A stretch of 64,000 nt of DNA from Parastagonospora avenae f. sp. tritici 18332-5 (taxonomy: Eukaryota > Ascomycota > Dothideomycetes > Pleosporales > Phaeosphaeriaceae): contig JAFJTR010000031.1 in the NCBI GenBank assembly GCA_022559985.1, forward strand, positions 248,001 to 312,000, read 5' to 3'. Below are positions 10,227 through 21,930 of this stretch, piece after piece (position 1 is the stretch's first letter; every line of letters begins with the position of its first letter). A program made the position numbers and the translations under genes. The notes under the pieces are model-generated. The model saw only the letters and a program-made list of their open reading frames with translations. It ran no database searches and was not told where the DNA came from.

Positions 10227-12662
10227 TTAGTAATCATACTCATCACCCTGCTCGAACCAGTGACCACAGTTGATGGGCAGCTCTTCCGCTGAAGAGCCAG
10301 TCTGGTCTGCTTGGATTACAGGAGGCGTTTCATACACAAGAATAGAAGCATGCCTGACCTGAGAGCCGCCATGCTTTAGTGACCCATCTTGGTATTGAGT
10401 CTCCTGGTAGCTCTCTTGTGGCGTCATACCGGCCTCACAACCGTCTTGATTTATCGGTGTGCCATGCACCAATACTGTCTCGGAATAGGGAAGTACCCGT
10501 GTTTGTTGGATGTCTGGGTCGTAAGGACGTTGTGAGTAGGCGATAGCAGCGACATCATTGAGGCTTTCAGCGCTTTCGTAACCTTCCTCGGTATCTCCGT
10601 TGTCGGCTACGATATACATACCTTTCCCTGCGGCGTCATCCATTGTCTGCTCCTGTTGAGTATTTGCGTAGGAATTGCTCTCGTCGTCACGATCGTGTTC
10701 GCTCTGCTCAAACGCATCTCGCTGGACAGCACCATACTCGTCATGGAAATCATGTTGATTATAATCATCGAACCCACCCTCGTCGCGATACAGATTTGCG
10801 GAGCCAGTGTTGTCAGTGTTATGTGAGGATGGTGCAACCTGACTTGCAAATTGGAAGTTCTCGTTAGCATAATCGTCCCGAATCGACGGCAAAGGGGTGC
10901 TTGCGCGCCAATGCTGAGATGCAGACAACGTTTGCATGATGTTCTGCGTCATCTGCCGCTCCGAAGGATGGAAGAACCGCGATACATTTTCTCGATTTAT
11001 GACCTGCCCTGGAAGCCCAACAATGGAAAGGTCCGGTAGCGATCTGGAAATACGTTCAACAAGCTGCGAGTCGACAGAACGGGGACGCCAATCCTGGATC
11101 GAGCGTAGGTACAAGTCATGAAGGTCCCTTGCGTAGCATTCGTTGGAGAACCACGGATGTGCTAAAGCCTCGGTAGCTGTGAGTCGACCATCTTCCTCCA
11201 GCACCAGCAAGCTTTTGATGAGATCCTTGGGCGCGGCTGCCACTTCGCTCCACGCCGGATGGTATTCAGCGTCCATTATACTCAGATCGCATCTCGCAGC
11301 AAGCCCAACAATGACCTGACGGGGGTTTTCATCGTATTCAGGATGCCTGCAATCAGAGAATATGACCTCTCCAGTGAGTACGGCGGCGGTAATGCAGCCA
11401 ATCGACCACATGTCCACGGCCTTCGAATAGCCTTCGTCCTTCGGGATCGTGCGGTTTGCCCTGTGGATTTCTGGTGCGGCGAACTCTAGAGTCCCGACGA
11501 GAGAAAACATGCGTTGGTACTTCTTCGATTGTCGACCTGTCATGCAGGCGGCGTCTGGCAAGAACCTGGCGTTGCCAAAGTCGGTGATCACCACACGTGC
11601 CCCATCTTCGAGTGATGTCATGAGAATGTTGTCTGGCTTGATGTCTCTATGGACAATTTCCTGGTCATGCAGATACTCGACAGCGAGCAAAACTTGACGA
11701 ATGATGACGGCAGCCTGGGGATTGTCCAGGCGACCGCCTTTGTATTCAAGGAAGGAGAAGAGGTCACCACCAGTAATGAGCTCCTGGAAGATGTAGATGT
11801 TGTTATTGCTCCAGAACACCTTCTCAATGCTGACAATGTTTGGGTGACTGAGATCCTTCAGAATATCGAATTCGCGAAAGCAAGCTGCCACACGCGTGGG
11901 CCAGCGTTTCTTGCCAACAGTGGCTTTCTGCTCGCGCTGTCCAGTAGGCAAGCGTAGATTGGGGGCTTGTGGTTTGTTGTACAGGTGATCGAGTTTGACA
12001 ATCTTGCATGCAAGCTGGTGTTGAGTGGCCTGGTCAATGCCAATCAATACTTTGCCATAGCCTCCCTCACCAAGAAGACGGCCTGTGATGAGGTATTCTT
12101 GCGCAAAGATCGTCCTCTCGCGTTCTTGCGTCGGAGTGAACAGATATTCCGGGATTGGTTGCATGGAATAAAATGTGAGCTTGACAGTGTTGGACAGTTG
12201 CAACTCGTCTCCATCGTTCAGGAGGAAAGTGCTGCCACGGCCCATCAAAATACCGCGACCTTGCGATCCTGCACATTCACTGTTGCTCTTCTTCAGGTAT
12301 GTGCCGTTGACAGATGCATTGGTCGCGTACACGAAGGGAGCTATCTCCGATTCAGGATCCTGTTCATAGAGTATGCAGTGAACGCGTAGATGCTGTCTCG
12401 AGATCGTGAGATCGTCAGACCAGTAGTAGCGGCTATGTGGGGGTCAGAACAAGCGCATGCAACGGTCGGGACATAGAGCTGTTACCAAAGCTCTGGATCC
12501 CTTCCGAGAACGAATTGCTCGTTTCCACAGATTTCAATGCTGCCATATGTATCTGCATCTGTCTGTTAGCTACTACAATCATGAGGACATGGAGCGTGTT
12601 GGCTCACTGTGAGTGTCATCACCATTTCGGATCTCGAACCACGCCACCGCCTCGCCCGCCAT
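10227..12662 (-). CDS. FHA-domain serine/threonine kinase, Chk2/Mek1 type
   Basis: Exons are 12662-12608, 12558-12486 and 12432-10227 (introns 49 and 53 bp), giving 777 residues. An N-terminal FHA domain covers roughly residues 20-130, with the hallmark FVLGRDPE, SRQHLRV and NASVNGTYL blocks. The kinase domain covers about 157-471, with LGEGGYGKV (P-loop), ACK lysine, HRDIKPDN, DFG and APE, so it should be active. The activation segment reads SLVGTLEFAAPEI. The tail of about 300 residues is acidic and low in complexity. FHA plus kinase in this order is the architecture of Rad53/Chk2 and the meiotic kinase Mek1, which act in DNA-damage or meiotic-recombination checkpoints. I cannot decide between the two. 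The exact start depends on a 55-nt first exon found by splice logic. Confidence 0.82.
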
Positions 12663-13061
12663 TCTGGTACAGTAAAATTTCGTCTTCAAAAGATTTCACT
12701 CATACAAATATGAACGCGTGCATGAAGTTTGTCCGAGAACGATGGTGACGCGACGCGTGATCGGCCAGAGCTCCGACCATGCGCTAAGCTACTTGTGTTA
12801 AGCGAAGCCCCGCACCGCAGGCTTAGGTAAGCACCACACAATATCTCATTCCATTGGGAGCTCCAAACCTTCTCTTCTGCACCCACGACACTCATCTCGA
12901 CAGCAACGTAAGTTACCCATCAGCACGCGCGCACAGCTCTAGAACACCCAATTGAACGCAATGAGTTGCTCATTGAGCTTCCCTACCCCTCCCTTCGACC
13001 CCGCATAGCTCCAGCCAACTCCAAGTCCAGTGGCTGATCTCACCTTTAGCTAGCCGACAAG
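12663..13061. promoter_or_regulatory. Divergent promoter of kinase and eL41 genes, with eL41 leader intron
   Basis: This is the 399-bp gap between two outward-facing start codons. On the plus strand a leader intron is likely at 12908-13049 (GTAAGT donor, CCTTTAG acceptor), ending 12 bp before the eL41 ATG. Leader introns are common in fungal ribosomal-protein genes. Confidence 0.6.
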
Positions 13062-13192
13062 ATGAGAGCCAAATGGAGGAAGAAGCGCGTTCGCCGTCTC
13101 AAGCGTAAGAGAAGAAAGACGAGGGCTCGCTCGTAAGTTCCCCCACTTCACATCTTTGAGCTTCTTGAAGCTAACAACACCTTAGCAAATAA
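13062..13192 (+). CDS. RPL41: Ribosomal protein eL41
   Basis: This is a 25-residue protein encoded by two exons: 13062-13132 and 13186-13192, with a 53-bp intron (GTAAGT, GCTAAC branch, CTTAG). Exon 2 contributes only the last base of a serine codon, one lysine codon and TAA. The sequence begins MRAKWRKKRVRRLKRKR and ends ARSK, which is eL41 almost residue for residue. eL41 is the smallest and most basic ribosomal protein and sits at the bridge between the two ribosomal subunits. It is too short for ordinary gene finders and is easy to miss. A second intron lies in the 5' leader (see the divergent promoter entry). Confidence 0.95.
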
Positions 13193-13845
13193 ACGTCTCG
13201 CCCCCTCAATCACAGCTGCCACCTCAATTCTGAACGATAACGAATCATGAACGACACGTTTCTACGAGCAACCTTCCGGCCACCTCGCAACCGCTGTTTA
13301 CCACATTTCGCAACTTCGGTCTTCCGGGCTACGTCATTCGGCCGACACGCGACATTGCGAGCTTCTAAGTCACACCAACGGATGGTCACGACTGTGCTGG
13401 ATTGAGGATCACTATGGGCTGCTGGTCAACTTCACGTTGAGGTTTTCGAGAGTTTACTTGACTCGGATGGTCACTCTAACACCGGCTTGCTTCTTCAAGG
13501 AGGCTTGCCTTTGACTGATACATCATGCCATGTGGATGCACGATCACGGAATCAAAAAATGCTTCACGACATTCTCCCTCTTCAATGATTTGTGTGCTGT
13601 GACATGTGTGAGTATCTTTCGAAAGCGTGCGATCGTACGCTCATTTGCAACCATGAATTGAGATGCTATCACCATAACCCATTGAATTGATAGAAATCGC
13701 CGTATGTGTGACATATGATTATTAAAAACAGGAGTAGCACGATCGAAAGTGAAACACTCATGACGCTGTGCGAACGCGTTGAAACGATGAAGTTGAGCAG
13801 CCTACATGTCATCCAGTACAGCCCACAAGCTCAAGCCGAGAGCTA
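13193..13845. other. Intergenic stretch, 650 bp
   Basis: Holds the eL41 3' UTR and the 3' end of the receptor gene transcribed from the other strand. No further gene or repeat seen. Confidence 0.5.
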
Positions 13846-15354
13846 TCAGGCCCAAGCATCATCCAGCTTCTTCTCCTTTGCGGAACCATCAAGCTCCTGG
13901 CACTCCTGATGTACCTCGATGAAAACACGTACGCCCTCAATCTGGCTGGCTTGTGAAGGACTAGGTCTACCTGCCGCCCACGCATGTGTCGACAAACCAG
14001 ATGACTGATCCCTCACTCTCGGATTCTGCATGTCGAAAATAACGACATCCTCCAGCGAGCGAGACTGAGGCAGCGAGAAGACCGGCAGCACCAGACCCTG
14101 CTCCTTTTTCCTCCCAATGACCCTCCCCAAGAACAACAGCCGCCGCACAGTCTGTCCAACAATCGCCACAGACCCCAACCTCTTCATCTCACCCAAAGCC
14201 ACCGAGTTATTGCGCGTGCTATCCCCCCACGTCTCCGCGACCGAATCGCTCCTCGACTTGAAGATATTCCTCGCTTTGCTTGTGACGCCGCTCGTCCACG
14301 TGCGCACATTAATAAAGCTGCGCGGCGTGCTCGCTCCACTCTCACGCAGGACATGTAAGCTGGGCCAGATCCTACCCAGCCCACACGCGACTATCATTTT
14401 CTCGTATGTGTTGTACGCGTCGCTGCCAGTGCCGAAGACGAAGAATAGGACGTAGCCGGTGGCGACCTGGCCCCATTTGTCCACTGTGACGATGCCGAAG
14501 GATGGGGCTTTGAGGACGTAGTGGAAGGTTGTGGGGTCGTGGACGCGCGACCACGAGTATGTGTCTGTGATTTGGCGGGAGAGCGAGATGATGAGCCAGA
14601 TTGTGTAGGGGGTATAGGCAAGCACGATGATGATGCAGATGATAAAGAGGCGGATGAAGCGCGATTTGGTGGTGTTGCGGGTGGCGACGATGCGGACGAA
14701 TTCGCGGCGGTAGTGGTAGAGGCGGTAGGAGAGGAGGACTGGGGTGGTGTTAGTATGGCTGGTGATGGGGTGGGAGGGGTGAGAAGACTTACTTGAGTAG
14801 CCGGCGGCGACGAGCGTTGTGATGGGCGCCCACATGGAAATCAGGACCATGCTAGGCCAGCTGGAGTCGTATGCAGAAAGGCAGCCGATGATGCCGTAGA
14901 TCATGTAGCGGACTGGCTGAACAATGTAGTACAGAAGGATGAGTACGAGCGGGTAGATCCAGCAGAATGAAATCTCCAATGCCCTCTCCTTCAGCTTGCT
15001 GTCTCGGCTCGACGATACGGTGATGTTGCGCGTATCCATGACTTTGGCGAGTTTACGCACAATCATGGCAGCCGATGCTGTGGTGCCAACAATGCATCCA
15101 ACTTGTAGACGAACATTGATGTCACACCAGACATTGCCATTCCACCATTCGGATATGTTGTCTCGTGGCCAGATGAGAGGGTTGATGGAATTGCAGAAGT
15201 TGACCATGATGACCCACAGGATGAGCGAGCCAGCCGCTACATTGCCCTGTCGAAAGTGCCATGAGAGTGGCAGTAGGCAAAGAATCCATGAGGGAAATGC
15301 GAAGAGGGGGAGAAGGATGGCGTTGAGATAGAGAGGCGCATTCGTGGTGGCCAT
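13846..15354 (-). CDS. STE3: Ste3-type a-factor pheromone receptor (seven-helix GPCR)
   Basis: Two exons, 15354-14793 and 14738-13846, with a 54-bp intron (14792-14739, GTAAGT, ATACTAAC, CCCCAG) whose length is a multiple of three, giving 484 residues. From MATTNAPLYL onward it shows seven hydrophobic helices. The family blocks are visible: NPLIWPRDNISEWWNGNVWCDI between helices 2 and 3, QVGCIVGTTASAAMIVRKL in helix 3, a conserved YMIYGIIGC segment, LYHYRREF in loop 3, and AYTPYTIWL in helix 6. A long cytoplasmic tail follows. In ascomycetes Ste3 receives the lipopeptide pheromone of the opposite mating type and signals through a G protein. The frame is open for 471 nt upstream of this ATG, through the minisatellite; I chose 15354 because Ste3 proteins have very short extracellular N-termini. 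Confidence 0.9.
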   Translation of the reverse strand: MATTNAPLYLNAILLPLFAFPSWILCLLPLSWHFRQGNVAAGSLILWVIMVNFCNSINPLIWPRDNISEWWNGNVWCDINVRLQVGCIVGTTASAAMIVRKLAKVMDTRNITVSSSRDSKLKERALEISFCWIYPLVLILLYYIVQPVRYMIYGIIGCLSAYDSSWPSMVLISMWAPITTLVAAGYSSKSSHPSHPITSHTNTTPVLLSYRLYHYRREFVRIVATRNTTKSRFIRLFIICIIIVLAYTPYTIWLIISLSRQITDTYSWSRVHDPTTFHYVLKAPSFGIVTVDKWGQVATGYVLFFVFGTGSDAYNTYEKMIVACGLGRIWPSLHVLRESGASTPRSFINVRTWTSGVTSKARNIFKSRSDSVAETWGDSTRNNSVALGEMKRLGSVAIVGQTVRRLLFLGRVIGRKKEQGLVLPVFSLPQSRSLEDVVIFDMQNPRVRDQSSGLSTHAWAAGRPSPSQASQIEGVRVFIEVHQECQELDGSAKEKKLDDAWA

Positions 15355-15694
15355 CTTGATGAGGTCGTAGGCAAAGACCAGATTTTGGGAAACTGAAGAG
15401 ATCCGGCGATAGAACGATGGAGCAAGAGCGGATTCAGGCGTCAATAAGCTCACTGGCGCTGCTCGACCGGCGAGCCTAGAGTGATCCCACGGGAGTAACC
15501 GCTGTGCGGGGGCCAGAGGTACGGGGTGGCTGAGCTCTTTGTTGGTACTCGGCCAATATACCGTGTTCAGTATGAATGGGGTAGAGTTAAACGGAGAGAT
15601 TGTAATGGGGACGGAGAGGGGTGGGAGAATAAAAGTAGCGAACATGTAGCCCCGAGGTCCCCATGATTCGAGTTTACTGCTACATGTACGAATG

Positions 15695-15848
15695 CTCAAC
15701 AGGTGTCTCAAGCTCAACAGGTGTCTCAAGCTCAACAGGTGTCTCAAGCTCAACAGGTGTCTCAAGCTCAATAGGTGTCTCAAGCTCAATAGGTGTCTCA
15801 AGCTCAATAGGTGTCTCAAGCTCAATAGGCCTCAATAGGTCTCAATAG
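15695..15848. repeat. 18-bp minisatellite upstream of STE3
   Basis: Seven perfect-length units of 18 bp run from 15695 to 15820. The first four have CTCAACAGGTGTCTCAAG and the next three carry a T instead of C at the sixth base (CTCAATAGG...). Shortened units follow to about 15848. The array lies 340-490 bp upstream of the receptor ATG, in its promoter or 5' leader. Confidence 0.95.
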
Positions 15849-16994
15849 AAACTCCTGATCGACGGCTCCCGCGCTTGCAGGTGAAGGTGAGTTGCAGCGC
15901 GCCTTCACCCCAGCGAGCCGACTCGCCACAGCCTATTGACTAGCCGCTTGTATCAAGCACTCCATATTGCTGTACCACGCCGGCCTGCTAATGGTGTGTG
16001 CATTGGATACGAGCGGGGAAATTTTGCTGTTGGTAAGACTTTTTGGTACCCCTTTTGGGTCTGAATAGAAAAGGCAACGAACAACGTAAAGGCTGACAGG
16101 AGAGGTGACGCAGAGTAATGAAACAGCAGAACAGTGAACAGTAAGAGACTAATCATCTGAGTACTCCATAGAGCTGAGCATTGCTGCGGGCTCGCTCATC
16201 GTCGCTGGCATCGAGGACCTGTGCAACGGTAGCTTATCACTTGGCGCGGTCGTTCACGCGGCGCAGCTATTGTAGATTGCATTACATATGCACGAGCAAG
16301 GCTCATCCCGAGGGTCTTCCTATGTTGGGAGAGAGTCCTGGTTCGCGAGAACGATGAAAAGGACTGAGGACCATGGCTCGGTGACCGAAAGTCAATGGGT
16401 GAAGATGCTGGGAACGTCACGTGACCGTATTCGATGGGATGACGTAATCAACATGTGTTTTGAGCAGCATTTTGACTGCGGACCCGAGCACTGTCAGAAC
16501 ACAACTGATATGCTGTATATCGCGTAGATAGCCTCGAAGCCTTGTCGCGACATCGCTTGCCTTCGAAAGGTCTCGAAGGTATACAGCCTCCGCTGTCGCC
16601 GTACCGTGGTCATTGCGAGTCATCTAGCTGTGTGCATCGTAGATTAGCAGTCCTGAAGCTTCTCCGTAAACCTGGCTCAGCTATTTCGAGTAAGATTATG
16701 CACAAAGATGCTTTGTGTGGCTTTGGTGGAAGTTAAAGGGCAAAGTTTGTAGTGGTGAAAGTGCGGAACGCTAATGGTGAAGACCAATCAGATGGATGAC
16801 GTAAGGGCCTCGGCACCATCCGAATGGCGTACCAATACACGCGACTCCTCAGCAAACCCAATGTGAGCGTCACTAGAACCACAAAATGCGCCGTAGACGG
16901 CTTCCATCTCCTAGACGTCGCGTCCCGCTGCTTTATATAATCGTGGGCTCTTGACTGTCGCGAACAAGCTGCCATCAAACGTCACTTCTTCGCA
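15849..16994. other. Intergenic stretch, 1.1 kb
   Basis: Between the minisatellite and the next gene. Several short frames exist but none has splice signals or protein-like composition. The last 200 bp are the probable promoter of the membrane-protein gene at 16995; a TTTATATAA string near 16,931-16,939 is a candidate TATA element. Confidence 0.45.
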
Positions 16995-18356
16995 ATGGAA
17001 GGCGCGCCTGCTGATAGCCACGCCGAGATACCCGCCCAGTTGCGCCAAAGGATGTTGAGTCGCGCTTCTACGTTTGCAGAGAGTGTGCGGCCAGCGACGC
17101 CAAACACTCCTCGGCGACGCAGCTCCCTCTTGTCCACACGATCTTCCAACGACAGCCTGCGCACGCTTCGAAACAATGACATGGACCGGGCCACTGTCTC
17201 TGACGACCACTCTTCCTGGTTGCACTCGAGCTCCGTCTTGGTGGCCATTGTGCCAGCAGTTGCGGCATTGATACATCCACAGGGCGGCACTCTAGCCACA
17301 GATCTTGTCCTGCTTTCGCTCTCGGCTTGGTTTTTGAGCAAATGTGTTTCGTCACCATGGTCAGTGAATACATGAAACGCGTGACTCGTGTATGCTGACC
17401 TCTCTAGGCAGTGGTATGTGGACGCTCAACAACGGCAATACCTCGATGTAGAAGACGCAGAGTACGACAACACGATCTACGAAGAGGAAGAGGGCAGCAC
17501 AGGCACCAATCCAGAGTCGACTGACCCTGTCGCGGAAGGTGCCGAGGACGCCGAAAGTCCAAGCATAGTGCATACGCCTCCCGTCGTGGACCCACGAGAG
17601 AGCGCTCGCAATAAGCTGAAGCGAATCGAGTTGCTGGCCCTCGCCGCTTGCTTCCTTGCGCCCGTAGCCGCAGCATATGTCGTACACTACCTGCGCTCGC
17701 AATTCACACACAGGGCGAGGGACGGCATAGTGACTGACCTCAACCTGTTCTTCTATGTCTGCGTAGCTGAGGCTCGGCCAGTGAGGCATCTCTTCGACAT
17801 GATTGGCAAGCAAACACTGCATCTCCAGCGTCTCGTGGCAGAGCCACCTGAACAGCCCAGATCTGGAATCGCACAACGGCTTCCGCAGCGATTGGCAGCG
17901 CTCGAAGCACGGTTGGACGACCCTGTCAGCAACGACATTGACATGAACAGAATCACCAACGAAGTACGACAGACAATGCAGTACCAGCTCGATGCTCTCA
18001 ACCGAGCAGTCCGCAAATACGAGAAGAAACAGCTTGCGCAAACGATGCAGATCGAGGCGCGCTTCCAGGACATTGACGTGCGACTCAGAGACACCCTCTC
18101 CCTGGCAGCTTCTGCCGCCAGGACTGGGCAGAAACCAGGCGTCGCCGCTACAACGCTCACTTGGTTGTCTGGCCTTTTTGCGTATGCGGTTCAGCTGGCT
18201 TGGGACATCGCCCTCTATCCATTCCGCGTTGCTTTGTCCGTCGTCGAGGCCGTCAAGACGTCCTTCTCGAAAGACCGCCGCTACACAGGAAGGCGGACGA
18301 ACGTGCACTCTTCCATGTCATCAACGTCTAGGATGCAATCGAAAAGCGGGCGCTGA
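16995..18356 (+). CDS. Conserved-looking membrane protein of unknown function
   Basis: Exon 1 is 16995-17359, the intron 17360-17407 (GTCAGT...CTCTAG), and exon 2 is 17408-18356, giving 437 residues. The N-terminal 70 residues are polar, with serine/arginine patches (TPRRRSSLLSTRSSNDSLR) that look like kinase sites. Then come two hydrophobic segments (SSVLVAIVPAVAALIH; TDLVLLSLSAWFLS), an acidic stretch, and another membrane segment (LLALAACFLAPVAAAYVVHYL). A long helical/coiled-coil part (about 280-370: RLAALEARL, YQLDALNRAVRKYEKK) precedes a final hydrophobic stretch and a basic tail. I recognise no named domain. The membrane-coil-membrane layout would suit an organelle-tethering or scaffolding protein, but that is a guess. 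Confidence 0.8.
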
Positions 18357-18969
18357 TTTCACCTTATCACTACATTCAAATACACCTCTTCATCCTCATG
18401 CAAACGTCTTTCGTACCCATGTGCATGCATGTGCAGTTAGCGAACGCAATTGGACGCAGCATTCATTGAATATCCGGCGAGCGAATAGGGGTAGCAGGAC
18501 CGCAGACACGCGCACAACCTCCTCCCCAAACTATGTTCCCCGCGTGTCTGTTCTCCTGATCCCCACTCCAAAGTCAACGCGAAGTATTCACTTATGCATT
18601 GCAGGACCTTCGCACGTTGATTCGCATCCTGAATGTACTTCGACGAATCAGATGTGGCGGTTGGCCCGAATCCAACACTGCTACTGGTCGAAGTTTAATC
18701 AGGCCACGGATCGACATGCATACACCCTGTTGCATCTGCATTCTGCGTAATTACAGTCCCATGTAACCATCTGCCTCGATCGGTTAAGTTGGGTTACTGT
18801 ACCAGACTGCCGGGCCGTCTCTAGTAAGCCCTAACTCTTGTATGACGAATCTGCAGGTACAGCATGTGGCGCTGTGGTATCGTTTAAGAACGATGATCCC
18901 CAAAATCATGAGTGTAGATCCGTACCTTTTCTCCCTTGTGGATTTGCAAAGGACGAGATTCTAGTGAAG
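18357..18969. other. Intergenic stretch, 610 bp
   Basis: Holds the 3' UTR of the membrane-protein gene and the promoter of the GH92 gene. No other feature seen. Confidence 0.5.
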
Positions 18970-21649
18970 ATGGCTGGCAAACAGGCACTGCGCGCCATCC
19001 CGCTTGCTCTCCTTACTATTCGTGGGGCAGCACAAAATGGAACCGACGTCTTACCATATGTTGATCCATTGATTGGTAGCGCCAACGGAGGTTTGTCGAC
19101 CACTACACCGTACCTGGATGCATACTAATAAGTTAGGTAACGTGTTCGCCGGTGCGACGCTTCCATACGGTACGAATAAGAGTCTTTGCGTCAATTATAG
19201 TATCGGCTAACATCCTGGAGGTATGGCAAAAGCTGTTGCTGATGTCGACTCTCCAAGCAACCAAGGCGGCTTTACGACAGAGAACGGGAACGTGACCGGA
19301 TTCAGTACTATGCATGACAGCGGAACTGGAGGCAGTCCGTCCCTCGGAAATTTTGCCTTCTTTCCATATTCCGCCTGTCCTAACGACGATGTCGACCAAT
19401 GCATATTCCCAAAGAAGGAGCGAAAGACACCCTACGTCGCAGATTCGGTGGCAGCCAAACCGGGCTACTTCGCAATCACCCTGTCGAGCGGTGTCAAAGC
19501 TGAAATGACGACGGCTCAGCATACATCGCTATTCCGCTTCAAATTTGCGACCTCGTCCAGCAATGGAACACACCCTCTGTTATTGCTGGATTTAACGGAC
19601 TTGGCCGATTCGCGGCAGGACAATGCGACCATTGTTGTTGATGCCCGTACTGGTAGAATGACAGGCAGTTCTCGTTTCCTGCCCAGTTTCGGATCTGGTA
19701 CATGGACAGGGTACTTTTGCGCAGACTTCAAGGGAGCTGATATCCAGGATACGGGCATCTTCTCCAACAGTCGTGCTAGCCCCTATATCAAAGACCTGAC
19801 AATTTCCCGCTCAATCAACAATTACCCGCTACCTGGAGGAGGATTCATCCGCTTCAAGACCAACCCTTCAGAAGGTGTACTTGCCAGAATCGCAGTCAGC
19901 CTAATCAGTAGCGAGCAAGCTTGCCGAAGCGCTGAGTCGGAAATTTTCGACTTCGACTTCGATAAGACTCGCAAGACTGCGGAAGATGCATGGATAGAAA
20001 AGCTTTCGCCGATCACCATCAACAGCACCGGTGTTGATCCATCGCTGGTCACCAATTTCTACTCGGGCATCTACCGCACTATGGTGAACCCACAGAACTA
20101 CACCGGAGAAAACCCTCTTTGGACATCGGCAGAACCATACTTTGATTCATTCTACTGTCTTTGGGATAGCTTCCGATCTCAGCTCCCATTTTTAACCATC
20201 ATCGACCCTGCAAGTATGACGCAAATGGTCCGTTCTCTAATCGATACGTACAAGCATGAAGGATGGCTCCCGGACTGCCGGATGTCACTCTGCAAGGGTT
20301 ATACACAAGGTGGATCGAACGCCGACGTAGTGCTTACAGATGCCTATATTAAAGGCCTCAAAGATGGGATTGACTGGGCGAAGGGATATGAAGCCATGGT
20401 TAAAGACGCTGAAGTCGAGCCCTTTGCGTGGTCCAACGAGGGCCGCGGCGGTCTCGACAGCTGGAAGTCAGTTGGTTACATCCCCACACAGGATCTCGAC
20501 TACAAAGGCCACGGAACCATGACACGCAGCGTGTCTCGTACTTTAGAGTACGCTTACAACGACTTCTGCATCGCCCAGGTGGCCGCAGGCCTTGGAAACC
20601 ACGCCACGGATGTGGAGAAGTACAAGGAGCGCAGCAATAACTGGCAGAACTTGTACAACAGGGATCAAAAGAGCTTGTTGTTCGATGGTACCAACACGGG
20701 ATTTACCGGATTCTTTCAAGGACGCTACCGAAACGGCACATGGCATAATCAAGATCCACTGTGGTGCTCCACAATCGATCCCAACCAGAATCGCGTATGT
20801 TCACTGCAAAACACTGGCCAGGAGACTTTTGAGAGCAGTCTGTGGGAATATGGCTTTTATGTCCCAGGTGACCAGGCTCAATTGATCTCGCTCTATGGCG
20901 GACCAGACAACTTTGTGAAGAGGCTGAATTACCTCCACGACCAGAACATTACGTACATCGGCAATGAGGTAAGATCACCAATCCGACACTCTCACTATAG
21001 GACTGCGAGACTAATGCTATATAGCCATCTTTCCTGACAGTGTTCCAATACCACTACGCCGGCCGTCCCGCCCTCTCGGCTCTGCGCTCACACTTCTACA
21101 TCCCCCGCTTCTTCAGCACGAAGAACGACGGACTGCCCGGCAACGACGACTCGGGCGCCATGGGCTCTTTCGTGGCCATGTCGATGTACGTATCTCCAAT
21201 CCGCAAGATCATATCAATTAAGTTAACACATATCCAGGATGGGTCTATTCCCCAACCCCGGGCAAAATGTGTACCTCATCACGCCACCCTTCTTCCCCTC
21301 TGTATCCATCCGCTCGCCCATAACCGGCAAAACCGCTACAATCGCGACCGAGAACTTCGATCCGAGCTATGCGGCTATTTATGTCCAGAAGGCTACGCTG
21401 GACGGCGAGCCGTACACGAAGAATTGGATCGATCATAGCTTTTTTACGGAGGGCAAGCGGTTGGTGCTGACGCTGGGAGCCGCGGAGAGCGCGTGGGGAA
21501 CGAAGCTGGCGGATTTACCGCCTAGTTTGAGTGAGTACACGGAGAATGCGACAGTGAATGGTACTGTGGGTGTGCGGCGTGAGAAGCGGTGGGGTGCAGA
21601 GGCGCTGGACTTGGGTGAAGGGGGTTATTGGGGGTTGAAGTCCGCATAG
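18970..21649 (+). CDS. GH92 alpha-mannosidase, probably secreted
   Basis: Five exons: 18970-19090, 19137-19169, 19221-20968, 21025-21185 and 21238-21649, with introns of 46-56 bp, giving 824 residues. Exon 2 is only 33 nt; it supplies the conserved NVFAGATLPY block right after VDPLIGSANGG. Further GH92 signatures follow: GFSTMHDSGTGG, LWDSFRSQLPF, HEGWLPDCRMS, GGSNADVVLTDAYIKG, GFTGFFQGRYRNG and PGNDDSGAMGSF. GH92 enzymes are calcium-dependent exo-acting alpha-mannosidases that trim N-glycans or fungal mannan. The first 21 residues form a weak signal peptide ending near AAQNG, and several N-glycosylation sequons are present, so secretion is likely but not certain. Confidence 0.92.
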
Positions 21650-21930
21650 AAGTATGCGAAATACCTTGGCGGATTCGATGAAAGCTTAGCTACACTCGGC
21701 AAACCTGTTTAATCTCTTAAGACCCTTGCGCGTAGTCTGAGTCGTTACTCCCATCCTCGGGACGCCTGACGTTATCGCATCGGAAGCTACGACGTGAACC
21801 CCACTATAGCTACCCCACCATGATAGCTACGTTCCGACCTCGGGATACCTAATGGAGTGGCTTGAAGCAACTTAAGAATGTTTGGTATTCCCGTCACTAC
21901 CATACTACTTTGCGGAAATTTGAAGCTATC

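Noticed and set aside
15355..15825. N-terminal extension of the Ste3 frame through the minisatellite
   Set aside because: Ste3 proteins begin directly before the first helix. The extension is open but low in complexity; kept only as a finding.
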